A stretch of DNA of 64,000 nucleotides from Clostridia bacterium (GTDB lineage: Bacteria; Bacillota; Clostridia; Oscillospirales; CAG-382). Under the pieces are notes generated by a model. That model had not been told where the DNA came from. It ran no database searches and was given only the letters and a program-made list of their open reading frames with translations. The stretch spans positions 1 to 64,000 of the forward strand of contig JAFSGD010000062.1 of NCBI GenBank assembly GCA_017434845.1, given 5' to 3'. The translations under genes were made by a program, and so were the position numbers. Of the stretch, positions 7,830 to 15,311 are shown in pieces (the stretch's first letter is position 1; each line of letters begins with the position of its first letter).

Positions 7830-9638
7830 CTATTCGAAGTCTTCTTCAAACTCGGTAAAGGTTAAGGTCGTTTCACCGTCGGAGCATTTTACGTTGCAGG
7901 AGATGCTTCCCATGGTTACACATTCGGAGCTTATCTCCTCCCACTTAGCAAGCGTTCCGCCGTATTCAATGGATTTAAGCGAATTGCAGAAGTTGAAAAC
8001 CTCCATTTGTATAGTTTCAACCGATTTGGGAACGATAACGGTTTCAAGTGCAGAGCAGTCCTGGAAGGTGCCGAACTTAAGGGTCTTAAGCTTTTTGGGA
8101 AGCTTTATTTCCTTAAGGCTAATACACCAAGCGAACGCAACCTCATCGATTTGGGTTATGCTGTCGGGCAGGTTGATCTCAACAAGCGATTCACAGCCCA
8201 TAAATGCCGCGTTGCCGATGGATTTTACGGTGTCGGGGATATAAACTGTTTTTATCATACTCCTCGACTGGAATGCCGAAACGCCTATCGCAACAACGGG
8301 CTTGCCCTTATATTCAGCGGGGATAACGATATCGGTATCGTTTTCGGTCAGGTTGTCGCTGTAAACGACCATATAGCCGCCGTCGGTCTTTTCGAACGAG
8401 AGATTTTCGGTGGGCTTCATATAATCGCATATGGTGCATTTTGCGCCCGAGAAGCTATGATTTTCCTTTTCGCCTTCTTCGCCGCATTCGCAAACCTGCC
8501 AATGCTGTTTGGTATTGGTCTTCCATTTGGAATCAAATTCATGAACGTGCTCGGGCTCAGAGCTTTCGGCTTCGGGTTCGGAGCTTTCGTCAACCGAGCT
8601 TTCGGCTTCGGGCTCGGAGGATTCAACACTTTCTTCGGAGGTTTCGCTGACATCAACGATATCGCTCATTTCGCTTTCCTCTCGCGAGCTTTCTTCAACG
8701 ACCGAGCTTTCTGCCCAAGCATCGAGCGCGCTTTCGGCTTCGGAGGAGTTATTGTTGTTTTCGTCGTTACCCTTAAGCGCAAAGAAGATTCCAACGCCGA
8801 TTCCGCCCGCAATAAGAAGCGCTAAAACAGCGCCGATTGCCTTCTTGGCGCCTGCGGCACCCGCAACGGCCTTTGCGGTATTCACGCCGGAAACAGCCGC
8901 CTTTTCGGATTTTGACGCAACGCCCGAGGCAACACCCGAAGCGGCATAGCCCGAAAGATCGGGGATTTGAATATTCGCAAGAACCTTTTTGTCGCTTTTG
9001 TAAACAAAGCGGAGGAAGATGGGAAGAACGATGATGCCGCGAAGCTTGGTTCCGGTTTTCTTTTCGTATGCCTCAACCTCGTTCTTAACCGCCTTTCTGC
9101 CATAGTTCAAGCGGCTTTTAACCGTGCCTTCGGTTGTGTTTTGAATATCGGCTATCTGCTTAAGCGAAAGCTTTTCGTAATAATAAAGCACCATTGCCGA
9201 GCGCTGTTCGGCGGGCAGAGTGTCGAGCATTGAAAGAACGGTTCGACGAAGCTCTTTATCTTCAACAACCTTTTCGGGCAATGCGCTTTCGTCTTCGTCG
9301 GGAAGAACGTCGAGCAGAGTCTCGCCATCTTCGTTTTCTTCAAGCAAAACCTCTTTGTTTTCCTTAAAATAGCGTGTGCACTGATGATATGCAATGCGTC
9401 TTGCCCAAACGGCAAACGCCGCCGGCTCGCGAAGCTTTGAAATGGTTGTCATTATCTCAACGAAGGTTTCCTGCGTTGCATCTGCGGCGATATCGGGGTT
9501 TTTAACGGTTTTTAATACGTAGTAATATATATCGGCATAGCACTCGTTCGCAAGCTCGTTAAGTGCATTTTGGTCGCCTTTCTGCGCCTTTTCGACAATA
9601 TTTGTCATTTTTTCGTTGTTCATGTTAATTTCCTTCAT
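7830..9638 (-). CDS. Membrane-tethered ECF-type sigma factor fused to leucine-rich-repeat ectodomain
   Basis: A 602-residue fusion. Residues about 8-85 are sigma-70 region 2 (AADATQETFVEI) and about 125-190 region 4 (LPAEQRSAMVLYYYEKLSLKQIADI...GTVKSRL), the layout of an ECF sigma factor. A linker then leads to one membrane helix (about 267-287), a Ser/Glu-rich acidic stalk with repeated SSEPEAES units (about 297-363), a small Cys/His segment (HVHEFDSKW...CECG...CTIC) and BspA-type LRR_5 repeats (about 430-560). The topology would put the sigma domains in the cytoplasm and the repeats outside, so one chain could be sensor and regulator. The start at 9638 overlaps the stop of a 50-residue gene (ATGA); an internal ATG at 9623 also has AAGGA. 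The target genes are unknown. Confidence 0.88.
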   Translation of the reverse strand: MKEINMNNEKMTNIVEKAQKGDQNALNELANECYADIYYYVLKTVKNPDIAADATQETFVEIMTTISKLREPAAFAVWARRIAYHQCTRYFKENKEVLLEENEDGETLLDVLPDEDESALPEKVVEDKELRRTVLSMLDTLPAEQRSAMVLYYYEKLSLKQIADIQNTTEGTVKSRLNYGRKAVKNEVEAYEKKTGTKLRGIIVLPIFLRFVYKSDKKVLANIQIPDLSGYAASGVASGVASKSEKAAVSGVNTAKAVAGAAGAKKAIGAVLALLIAGGIGVGIFFALKGNDENNNNSSEAESALDAWAESSVVEESSREESEMSDIVDVSETSEESVESSEPEAESSVDESSEPEAESSEPEHVHEFDSKWKTNTKQHWQVCECGEEGEKENHSFSGAKCTICDYMKPTENLSFEKTDGGYMVVYSDNLTENDTDIVIPAEYKGKPVVAIGVSAFQSRSMIKTVYIPDTVKSIGNAAFMGCESLVEINLPDSITQIDEVAFAWCISLKEIKLPKKLKTLKFGTFQDCSALETVIVPKSVETIQMEVFNFCNSLKSIEYGGTLAKWEEISSECVTMGSISCNVKCSDGETTLTFTEFEEDFE

Positions 9639-9787
9639 TTTTTGTTTTCCTTTTCTTCATGTTTTTTATTATATATCCGTTTAATAAGTTTTTCAACAGT
9701 AGTGTGTATTTTTCTCTTAGACGGCGAGCATTCTTTTTTATCCTCGCCGAATATAAAGCACAACAGGCTTGCAAGATCGTATTCCAT
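9635..9787 (-). CDS. Small 50-residue protein coupled to the sigma factor
   Basis: A 50-codon reading frame starting at the ATG at 9787 (MEYDLASLLCFIFGEDKK...). A GAGGTAG site six bases upstream supports the start, and its TGA overlaps the sigma-factor ATG as ATGA, the pattern of a real coupled gene. The protein is basic, has two Cys and ends in a Lys/Glu-rich tail; no membrane helix or known domain is evident. Given its place it may modulate the sigma factor, but this is an inference. Confidence 0.65.
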   Translation of the reverse strand: MEYDLASLLCFIFGEDKKECSPSKRKIHTTVEKLIKRIYNKKHEEKENKK

Positions 9788-9793
9788 ATCAGA

Positions 9794-9859
9794 CTACCTC
9801 GGCGGCGAGATCGGGATTTTTTCGGGCGGCGAATTGATGCAGGGCTTGTTTTTTCTCAT
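9794..9859 (-). CDS. Possible 21-residue leader peptide of the sigma operon
   Basis: A short frame (MRKNKPCINSPPEK...) with AAGGAG about seven bases upstream of its ATG. Its TAG stop is part of the ribosome binding site of the next small gene, so translation of the two may be coupled. The peptide is Pro-rich and positively charged. It could be a regulatory leader or simply a chance frame. Confidence 0.45.
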   Translation of the reverse strand: MRKNKPCINSPPEKIPISPPR

Positions 9860-9885
9860 TGAAGCTTCTCCTTTTTTTCAGACGT

Positions 9886-9908
9886 TTTTTTCGTTTACGT
9901 CTATAAGG
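9886..9908. promoter_or_regulatory. Inverted repeat upstream of the sigma operon
   Basis: AGACGT and ACGTCT arms lie in the plus strand around 9889-9904, separated by a short T-rich loop, about 30-45 bases upstream of the first small frame. The position suits an operator or part of an autoregulated promoter. No clear -35/-10 pair was found in the A/T-rich DNA up to 9977. Confidence 0.3.
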
Positions 9909-9977
9909 GGAAATTTCTCGCCGCTCGGTTTTATATTTTTGCAAATTTTTCAAATTTTTTTTTGAAAAAACAAAAAA

Positions 9978-10010
9978 ACAGCGAAGCTTCCGATAAAGAA
10001 GCTTCGCTGT
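9978..10010 (-). terminator. Terminator of the solute-binding lipoprotein gene
   Basis: A perfect 13-bp stem (9978-9990 with 9998-10010), followed on the minus strand by seven T. It lies 28 bases past the stop of the lipoprotein gene. Confidence 0.92.
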
Positions 10011-10037
10011 GGCGTTTTTTAACGCTGTGTTTTGAGT

Positions 10038-11591
10038 TTATTTTTCGTTTTCTTTATAGAAATCGACGGTTTCGGAAAGCGCGGTCTCGGCGGCGGTTTT
10101 CTTTGCCTCGAAGTTGGAAGCAAACGAGCCGACGGGCTGCTTTGCCATATCCTGAAGAAGAATATCCAAGCCGCCCCACTGATAAACCATTCCGATATCG
10201 CAGGCGCGAGTGGGAAGGATATATTCGTTTATCATCTCTGCCGATTCATCATCGCGGGTTTTCATATAAGAAAGAACGGTTTCCTGATAATCCTTTGCGA
10301 TGGTATTTTTAGAGCTTGCTCCGAGAACGTTGAGTGCATCAACGGTCATTTGAAGCTTTTCACCGACAACGCAAACGGGTATTGCAAAGCAGGACGCACC
10401 CCAAGGGTTAACAAGCGAATGGTAGCCATCCTGCGATTCATCGAATTTGGGCTCGGGAACAACGCCGAAATGCTGTTCCATAACGCCAAGCTTTGCAACA
10501 GTTCCGACCGCATCGTTAAAGAAAAGAGTTCTGCCGGTTGTGAACGCCTCGCGGGTGAGCTCAACGGGATATTTGGTAACACCGAAATAATCGTTCGCCG
10601 AAACGTAATAGCCATTGCCCTGAACGAAATCCTGAAGCTTTTCCATAACGTTGGCACTGCGCTCGTTATACATGGTTATCATCGGATAGCCGTCGGCATC
10701 GGCAGAGGCGATTTTTTCGCCCGAGCCGAAGAAGATGCTCCACATATCGTCAAGCTGACCGCTCCAGCCGAATTCGTCGCTGTAATCAATCTTGTTATCT
10801 GAGTTAAGGTCGTTGCTAAGAAGCTTTGCCGCCTCGAAAACAACGTCAACTGTCCATTTACCGTTGCGAACGAGCTCATAGGGGTTGCCGCCGTATTCCT
10901 CGGTAAGATCATATTTCTTCCAAACGTCGTAGTTAAAGAACAACGCTTGGGTGCAGGATTTGTTAACAAGGCCGATATCGCCAATAGTGAAATAAAGCTG
11001 ATCTGCATAGGTCATGCTGTCGTTAAAATCCTTATTCCACCAAGGTGCGTTTATCTGAAGTCCCTCAAGGTCGAGCAAGTTATAAAGATGACCGTCGAGC
11101 GCGAGCGTTGCGCCGTCATAAAGACAGGGCACAACAACCTGATAATCCTCGGTTGAGCTGAGGTTTCCCTGAACGATATATTGAAGCATTTCGCCGTTTT
11201 TGCGAACAGGGCTGTGATACTGGATCTCTTCAAGCTTAAGCCCGAGCTTATCCTCGAGATCGTCGGCACGAAGCTTGAGGTCATCGTTAATTATCTGCGG
11301 ATAGGTCTGCTCGGCACCGTTTTCATATGTTTCGATATTGGGAACGATCTCCGATTCGTAAAACGGTTCTTCGCCGCAGGTTAAAAAGGTTATGGTCTCG
11401 CCATCATATCTTTTTCCGCTTGTTGTGGCAACGTAATCGCCGTTTTGGTTTTGATATTCGGATACCCAAGAGGTCTCACCCGAAACGCTTTCGGGAGCAG
11501 AGCTTTCATCATCTGTTTCGCAGGAGGCAAGCAAAAGCGAGCCCGCAAGGCAGAAAAGGAGCAAAAGAGCTATCAGCTTTTTAGGTTTCAT
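10038..11591 (-). CDS. Extracellular solute-binding lipoprotein (family 1-like)
   Basis: A 517-residue lipoprotein with a signal peptide and lipobox LLASC (Cys near residue 24), then a short Ser/Glu spacer and a two-lobed binding-protein fold, suggested by the DGETITFLTCGEE start, the FNYDVWKKYDL segment and the closing helix-rich end. Family members deliver sugars or oligosaccharides to an ABC permease. No permease or ATPase gene is next to it, so it is an orphan that would share a permease encoded elsewhere or act as a sensor. The start at 11591 has CGGAGG upstream. The gene stands alone between its own promoter and terminator. Confidence 0.85.
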   Translation of the reverse strand: MKPKKLIALLLLFCLAGSLLLASCETDDESSAPESVSGETSWVSEYQNQNGDYVATTSGKRYDGETITFLTCGEEPFYESEIVPNIETYENGAEQTYPQIINDDLKLRADDLEDKLGLKLEEIQYHSPVRKNGEMLQYIVQGNLSSTEDYQVVVPCLYDGATLALDGHLYNLLDLEGLQINAPWWNKDFNDSMTYADQLYFTIGDIGLVNKSCTQALFFNYDVWKKYDLTEEYGGNPYELVRNGKWTVDVVFEAAKLLSNDLNSDNKIDYSDEFGWSGQLDDMWSIFFGSGEKIASADADGYPMITMYNERSANVMEKLQDFVQGNGYYVSANDYFGVTKYPVELTREAFTTGRTLFFNDAVGTVAKLGVMEQHFGVVPEPKFDESQDGYHSLVNPWGASCFAIPVCVVGEKLQMTVDALNVLGASSKNTIAKDYQETVLSYMKTRDDESAEMINEYILPTRACDIGMVYQWGGLDILLQDMAKQPVGSFASNFEAKKTAAETALSETVDFYKENEK

Positions 11592-11618
11592 AATAATCCT
11601 CCGTTTGTTATTAACAAT

Positions 11619-11647
11619 ATATTACCACATTATTGTTGTATTAGCAA
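11619..11647 (-). promoter_or_regulatory. Promoter of the solute-binding lipoprotein gene
   Basis: On the minus strand, TTGCTA (11642-11647) and TAATAT (11619-11624) are spaced 17 bp, about 28 bases upstream of the start codon. Confidence 0.65.
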
Positions 11648-11747
11648 GCGATTTTGCGTTGTTATTCATGTTTTATTAAAAAACAAAAGAGCTTGCTCGG
11701 TGCAAGACCTTTTACCATTCAGTGTGTTAGTATAAGAAAGGAAAATC

Positions 11748-11893
11748 TCAGATGACCGCAACCGAGCCGATTCCGCCTCCCACGGCAATGCCCGCCTTCA
11801 CTTCACCGAAGGTTGTGCAACGGTCGAGGCGCCGCGGATCACACCGAAAGTGGTTTCAACAGCATAGGAAGGTCCGAAGCCTATAATTTTCAT
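11748..11893 (-). pseudogene. Small frame coupled to the radical SAM gene, apparently frameshifted
   Basis: The ATG at 11893 overlaps the radical SAM stop as ATGA and opens a 31-codon frame (MKIIGFGPSYAVETTFG...) that stops at 11798. A tandem TTCAC duplication (11797-11806, plus strand) lies exactly at that stop. Removing one 5-bp copy would give a continuous 46-residue peptide ending with KAGIAVGGGIGSVAVI at the stop at 11748. It may be a broken or phase-variable small gene, or the remnant of a larger one. The function is not recognised. The rest of 11592-11889 holds only the lipoprotein promoter and A/T-rich DNA. Confidence 0.4.
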
Positions 11894-12717
11894 ACGAATC
11901 GTTGGGCATAGCCGCATCTTTTGCAAAGCTCTTCCGAAGCGGTTTTGAGTTTGAAGCCCTCAACAATTTTCAATGCCCGCTCGGAATTGAGAATCGTTTC
12001 GATATCCTCGGTAAATATATTTCCGAGTGCAATAACACCATCGCTGTCGAGACAGCAGGGCACGACCGTGCCGTTCGAAAGGATGCCGAACTGGTCCTTC
12101 AGCCCATAACAGAAGAATTCATTTCCCTTAATTTCGGCATTGCTGTCGGGCCATTCAAAGCGATCGCCCCATTCGAGAAAGATCTTATCTCTTATTCTTA
12201 TGCCGCGTGTGTTCTCTGTCCAATCGCCCGATATGCTTTTTTTAAGCAGATTCAACGCGAGCTCGTTCTTGCCGTTGTCAACGCCTTTATTCCAAAGACG
12301 AAAAACCGCTATCGTTCCCTTTTCGACGGCTTTAACGGCAAATTCGGCGAGCTCTTCTATATAGCGCGCGTGTTCGGCATCGCTTCCCTTTTCGAAGCTG
12401 TGAATAGAAAGATTAACCTTATGCAGGCCCGCAGACAAAAGCTCGGCTCCCCTCTTTTTCAAAAGGGTTCCGTTTGTTGTGATTATGGATTTATATCCCC
12501 GCTCGCCCGCCATTTTGATGAATTCGGGAAGCTTGGGGTGTGTTAGCGGCTCGCCCATTAAATGATAATAAATATATTTCGTTTGGTTTTTAAGCTTTTC
12601 GAGGATCAGGCTGAACTCTTCGGTGCTCATTTGCTTGGGTGCCCTTTTGTGCCCATGGCAAAACGAACAGCTCATGTTGCAGATATTCGTTATTTCCACA
12701 TAAACCTTATTATACAT
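11890..12717 (-). CDS. Radical SAM/SPASM-type protein
   Basis: A 275-residue radical SAM enzyme. The 4Fe-4S motif CxxxCxxC is Cys13, Cys17 and Cys20 (NICNMSCSFCHG), followed by the GEPLTHP and TTNGTLL segments of the SAM-binding barrel. The C-terminal part has further Cys residues (FFCYG, VVPCCLD, LCKRCGY) in the pattern of a short SPASM/auxiliary-cluster domain. Substrates of such proteins include peptides and small molecules. Here a very small frame overlaps the end of the gene, which makes a peptide substrate conceivable but unproven. The start at 12717 is preceded by GGAGA. It lies after the terminator of the sortase operon. Confidence 0.85.
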   Translation of the reverse strand: MYNKVYVEITNICNMSCSFCHGHKRAPKQMSTEEFSLILEKLKNQTKYIYYHLMGEPLTHPKLPEFIKMAGERGYKSIITTNGTLLKKRGAELLSAGLHKVNLSIHSFEKGSDAEHARYIEELAEFAVKAVEKGTIAVFRLWNKGVDNGKNELALNLLKKSISGDWTENTRGIRIRDKIFLEWGDRFEWPDSNAEIKGNEFFCYGLKDQFGILSNGTVVPCCLDSDGVIALGNIFTEDIETILNSERALKIVEGFKLKTASEELCKRCGYAQRFV

Positions 12718-12760
12718 TGCTTTTCTCCATGCGCGATAAAAAAATTGCCAAAGCGCCGAA

Positions 12761-12792
12761 AAGTGGCTCGAAACGGGATTTTCAAGCCACTT
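12761..12792 (-). terminator. Terminator of the SipW/TasA/sortase operon
   Basis: A 13-bp stem with one G-U pair (12761-12773 with 12780-12792) and a 6-base loop, 15 bases beyond the sortase stop. A T-run follows on the minus strand only after about 20 bases, so it may be weak and allow read-through into the radical SAM gene. Confidence 0.6.
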
Positions 12793-12807
12793 AAAGCATA
12801 GTTTTGG

Positions 12808-13488
12808 TTATTCGTCTTCGGGAACACGGTCGCAAAAGACAACAACGCGATTAGCACCGCCCGGTGTGCAGGTATAAAGCACAAGATCGTAGCCGCTGTT
12901 TTGAACGGCATCAACGGCATCGGGCGCAAAGGTTTCGGGCTCTTTCATCAGCCGATAACGGTTAACTATTCCGTCCATATCGGTAAAAATAACCTCCGAG
13001 CCGGTTTTTAACGAGGATAAGATTCCGAAATGTCTTTTATTGTTATGGGCGGCGATTACCAAATCGTCGGTTCTTGATGAACCGATATAGCGGCAGGGCG
13101 CTTTTTTCAGGCGCTTATAATCCCATTCCGCCATAACCGGAAGCTCGCGGTCGAAATCGGGAAAGGTTATATAGCCTATATATTCATAGCCGTCTATCTC
13201 AACAAGAGGCATTTCCTCGGGAAGAGGCGCCGATTCCTCGAATTCCTCCGAAACCTCGAACGATTCTTCGATATAAACGCTTTCTTCGGTTACAATACTT
13301 TGCTCGGCTTCTTTTTTCTGCGCTATCGCAATTTTTATATCGTCGAGCAGAACGTCGGCCTCTTCGCCCGCGCGGTAATCGTCGTAAAGGTTATAAACGA
13401 AAAGGAGCAATGCCGATAAAACCAGCACTGCTCCTATAACCACGAAGATAATGCCAACCCTTTTATTCGATTTCTTCGTTTTGTTCAT
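12808..13488 (-). CDS. Sortase
   Basis: A 226-residue membrane-anchored transpeptidase. A basic N-terminus and one membrane helix (about 11-33) are followed by an acidic Glu/Ser-rich linker (about 40-95) and the sortase barrel. The catalytic triad is visible: His148 (IAAHNN), Cys207 in LYTCTPGG and Arg214 (ANRVVV). Sortases cleave a sorting signal and attach proteins to peptidoglycan or to pilin subunits. It is the last gene of the surface operon and overlaps the preceding CnaB protein gene by 26 bp, which marks that protein as the likely substrate. The class (D/E-like or pilin type) cannot be settled by eye. Confidence 0.92.
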   Translation of the reverse strand: MNKTKKSNKRVGIIFVVIGAVLVLSALLLFVYNLYDDYRAGEEADVLLDDIKIAIAQKKEAEQSIVTEESVYIEESFEVSEEFEESAPLPEEMPLVEIDGYEYIGYITFPDFDRELPVMAEWDYKRLKKAPCRYIGSSRTDDLVIAAHNNKRHFGILSSLKTGSEVIFTDMDGIVNRYRLMKEPETFAPDAVDAVQNSGYDLVLYTCTPGGANRVVVFCDRVPEDE

Positions 13489-14707
13489 CTTCTTCTTTTC
13501 TCTTCTTGAATATTATAAGAATACCAAAGACTACCATAACCAAGCCCAAGCCGCCGAACACGGGAATCGGCCAATTAAGCTGACCCGTTTGAATAAGGGT
13601 TGCGGTATTTGTGATGGTTACCACGCCGTCTTTCGTTTTGTAAGAGGGGGTGTAGCCCTTGGGAATTCCCGTTTCAAGAACGCTCCAATCGCCGCTTCCG
13701 TCTAAATCCGTCCAGGTGTATGTCCAGCCGTTTTTCTCGCTCAGCGTTACTTTCTCAACGGCTTTTTTGCCGTTATAAAGCGTTACGGTTACAGAATCGG
13801 GGCGAATATTCTGCCTATCTTCCTCATCCGACCAAACCTTTGTAACGGTTATATCAATGGGCTCGGGAGGAATCGGCGGCTCATAATCCATATGGTTCGT
13901 GATGAAAACGCGGTTATCCTCGGTTTGATAAGATGCCGTATATCCTGCGGGAACTTCCTCCTCAACCGTCCAGGAATATCGGTCGTCAAGCTCATCCCAA
14001 GCATAAGTCCATTGGTTTTCTTCGCTAAGCTCTGCTTCTTCAAAAGCTTCGCCGTCGCGAAGGAGCTTAACCTTAACCGACGAAGGTCTTTCGGGATATC
14101 CGTTATCATCCCAAACCTTATGAACGGTAAGCTTTTCAAGCTCGATACATTCTGCAAGAAATACCCAGTCAACCTCGCCCATACGGTGTGCATATTCGTT
14201 TCCGAGCTCGAGCGGAACGTCCAGCTCAACGCGCAAGGTGAGGCTTTCTTCGGGATAAAGCGTGCCAAGCAGAACGTTGTTTGCCAACGCGCCCGCCTGA
14301 TCGGGCGAAGCCTCGTAAATAAGCGCTTCGCCGTTATAAATGCGCATTGTTAACTGCGCAAGAAAATCCTTCATCGAAGCAACGGTTTCCGATTCGGCAA
14401 CCTCGTCGCTTAAGGGATTGTCGATTTCGTCATGAGGAACTGCCCTTATATAAAGCTTAATATAATCGCAGTCGGTTGCATCGTTCCTAATCGAAATATT
14501 TTCTGCCAGCTTGTCGCCCGGCATAACGTTTTTTAAGGTTTTAAACAGATCGGTTGCGCCGTATTCGCTTCCGCCGCCGAAGTCAAAGCCCTCCTGCGCG
14601 CTCTTGAACACAACGGTTGCGTCGTCGGCAATCGCGGTTGCACTTATGCCGAAAAGCATTGTCAGCGCAACGAAAACAACGAAAATGCTTTTAAATATCC
14701 GTTTCAT
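13463..14707 (-). CDS. Sortase-anchored surface protein with two CnaB domains
   Basis: A 414-residue secreted protein. Signal peptide (1-28); an N-terminal domain (about 30-190) with a TasA/pilin-like feel (KNVMPGDKLAENISIRND); two CnaB-type domains at about 193-273 (LTVHKVWDDNGYPERP...) and 284-368 (ITVTKVWSDEEDRQNIRP...), which usually carry internal isopeptide bonds; then the sorting signal LIQTGQ at 371-376, a hydrophobic helix and a basic tail. The motif departs from LPXTG in having Ile in place of Pro, but resembles LPQTGQxxWP signals of Clostridia. The stop overlaps the sortase start region and the ATG overlaps the TasA-like gene before it (ATGA). A probable backbone or anchor of the surface structure. 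Confidence 0.88.
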   Translation of the reverse strand: MKRIFKSIFVVFVALTMLFGISATAIADDATVVFKSAQEGFDFGGGSEYGATDLFKTLKNVMPGDKLAENISIRNDATDCDYIKLYIRAVPHDEIDNPLSDEVAESETVASMKDFLAQLTMRIYNGEALIYEASPDQAGALANNVLLGTLYPEESLTLRVELDVPLELGNEYAHRMGEVDWVFLAECIELEKLTVHKVWDDNGYPERPSSVKVKLLRDGEAFEEAELSEENQWTYAWDELDDRYSWTVEEEVPAGYTASYQTEDNRVFITNHMDYEPPIPPEPIDITVTKVWSDEEDRQNIRPDSVTVTLYNGKKAVEKVTLSEKNGWTYTWTDLDGSGDWSVLETGIPKGYTPSYKTKDGVVTITNTATLIQTGQLNWPIPVFGGLGLVMVVFGILIIFKKRKEEDEQNEEIE

Positions 14708-15294
14708 CCCTGCGCCTCCTTAAGAAACCAATTCATAGGATCGGCATCGGAATCGTCAACAGTTAATCCGCCGGTTACCCAGTTTTCGTTGAACACCCTG
14801 GCGGGCTTGCTTTGTATTCCCGAGCCGACGATTTCGGCGCAAAGGAAATAGCCTGCAGGCGCTTGGGCATTATTGGTTAGACTTACGGTTATGTTGCCCG
14901 TAACGGCGTTTTCGGCAACGGGCGAAGACCAATAGCAGAAGCAATCGTCGCCGATCAGCCAACCCGCATCGTAAGCTATTGTATAATCGCTGCCGAGAAT
15001 GGGAGCTTGACTGTATACGTTGCCGTTTTCGTCCTGCCACGTAACAACAACAGCCGCGCGGATCCACGCAGAAGTGCTGCCGATATTCTTAACCGTTGTG
15101 TTTTCGCCGTTTTTCAAAACCTCGGTTTCAACCTGAGTGGGATTGAAAATGTTTTTCAAGGTTCCGTCGGTATCGATAAGGAACGCAACGGTACCGCCAA
15201 CGGATATGCAAAGAATAAGAATTAAAGAGACCAGCAGCGCAGTGGATTTTCGGGAGCTTCTGCGCGCGCTCTTATTCTTGTTTCCGAGATCCAT
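14704..15294 (-). CDS. TasA/camelysin-like secreted protein 6
   Basis: A 196-residue protein with a SipW-type signal: a basic Arg/Lys/Ser-rich start, a hydrophobic core and VGGTVAFLIDTDGTLKNIF, the form seen in TasA and camelysin. The mature part has the beta-rich repeats of the family (TTVKNIGSTSAWIRAAVVVTW) and many Trp. TasA-like proteins form extracellular fibres after SipW cleavage. It ends in ATGA overlap with the CnaB gene and starts after a strong AGGAGG. It is the sixth TasA-like gene of the operon, separated from the other five by the giant adhesin. Confidence 0.85.
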   Translation of the reverse strand: MDLGNKNKSARRSSRKSTALLVSLILILCISVGGTVAFLIDTDGTLKNIFNPTQVETEVLKNGENTTVKNIGSTSAWIRAAVVVTWQDENGNVYSQAPILGSDYTIAYDAGWLIGDDCFCYWSSPVAENAVTGNITVSLTNNAQAPAGYFLCAEIVGSGIQSKPARVFNENWVTGGLTVDDSDADPMNWFLKEAQG

Positions 15295-15311
15295 TTATAT
15301 GGCCTCCTTTC

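Noticed and set aside
8007..8825. A 272-codon plus-strand frame opposite the sigma-LRR gene
   Set aside because: Low-complexity Phe/Ala-rich product made by the complement of the Ser/Glu-rich stalk; no start signal.
11752..11886. A 44-codon plus-strand frame with AAAGGA before its ATG (MTATEPIPPP...)
   Set aside because: Basic low-complexity product with no known pattern; the minus-strand frame coupled to the radical SAM gene explains the same DNA better.
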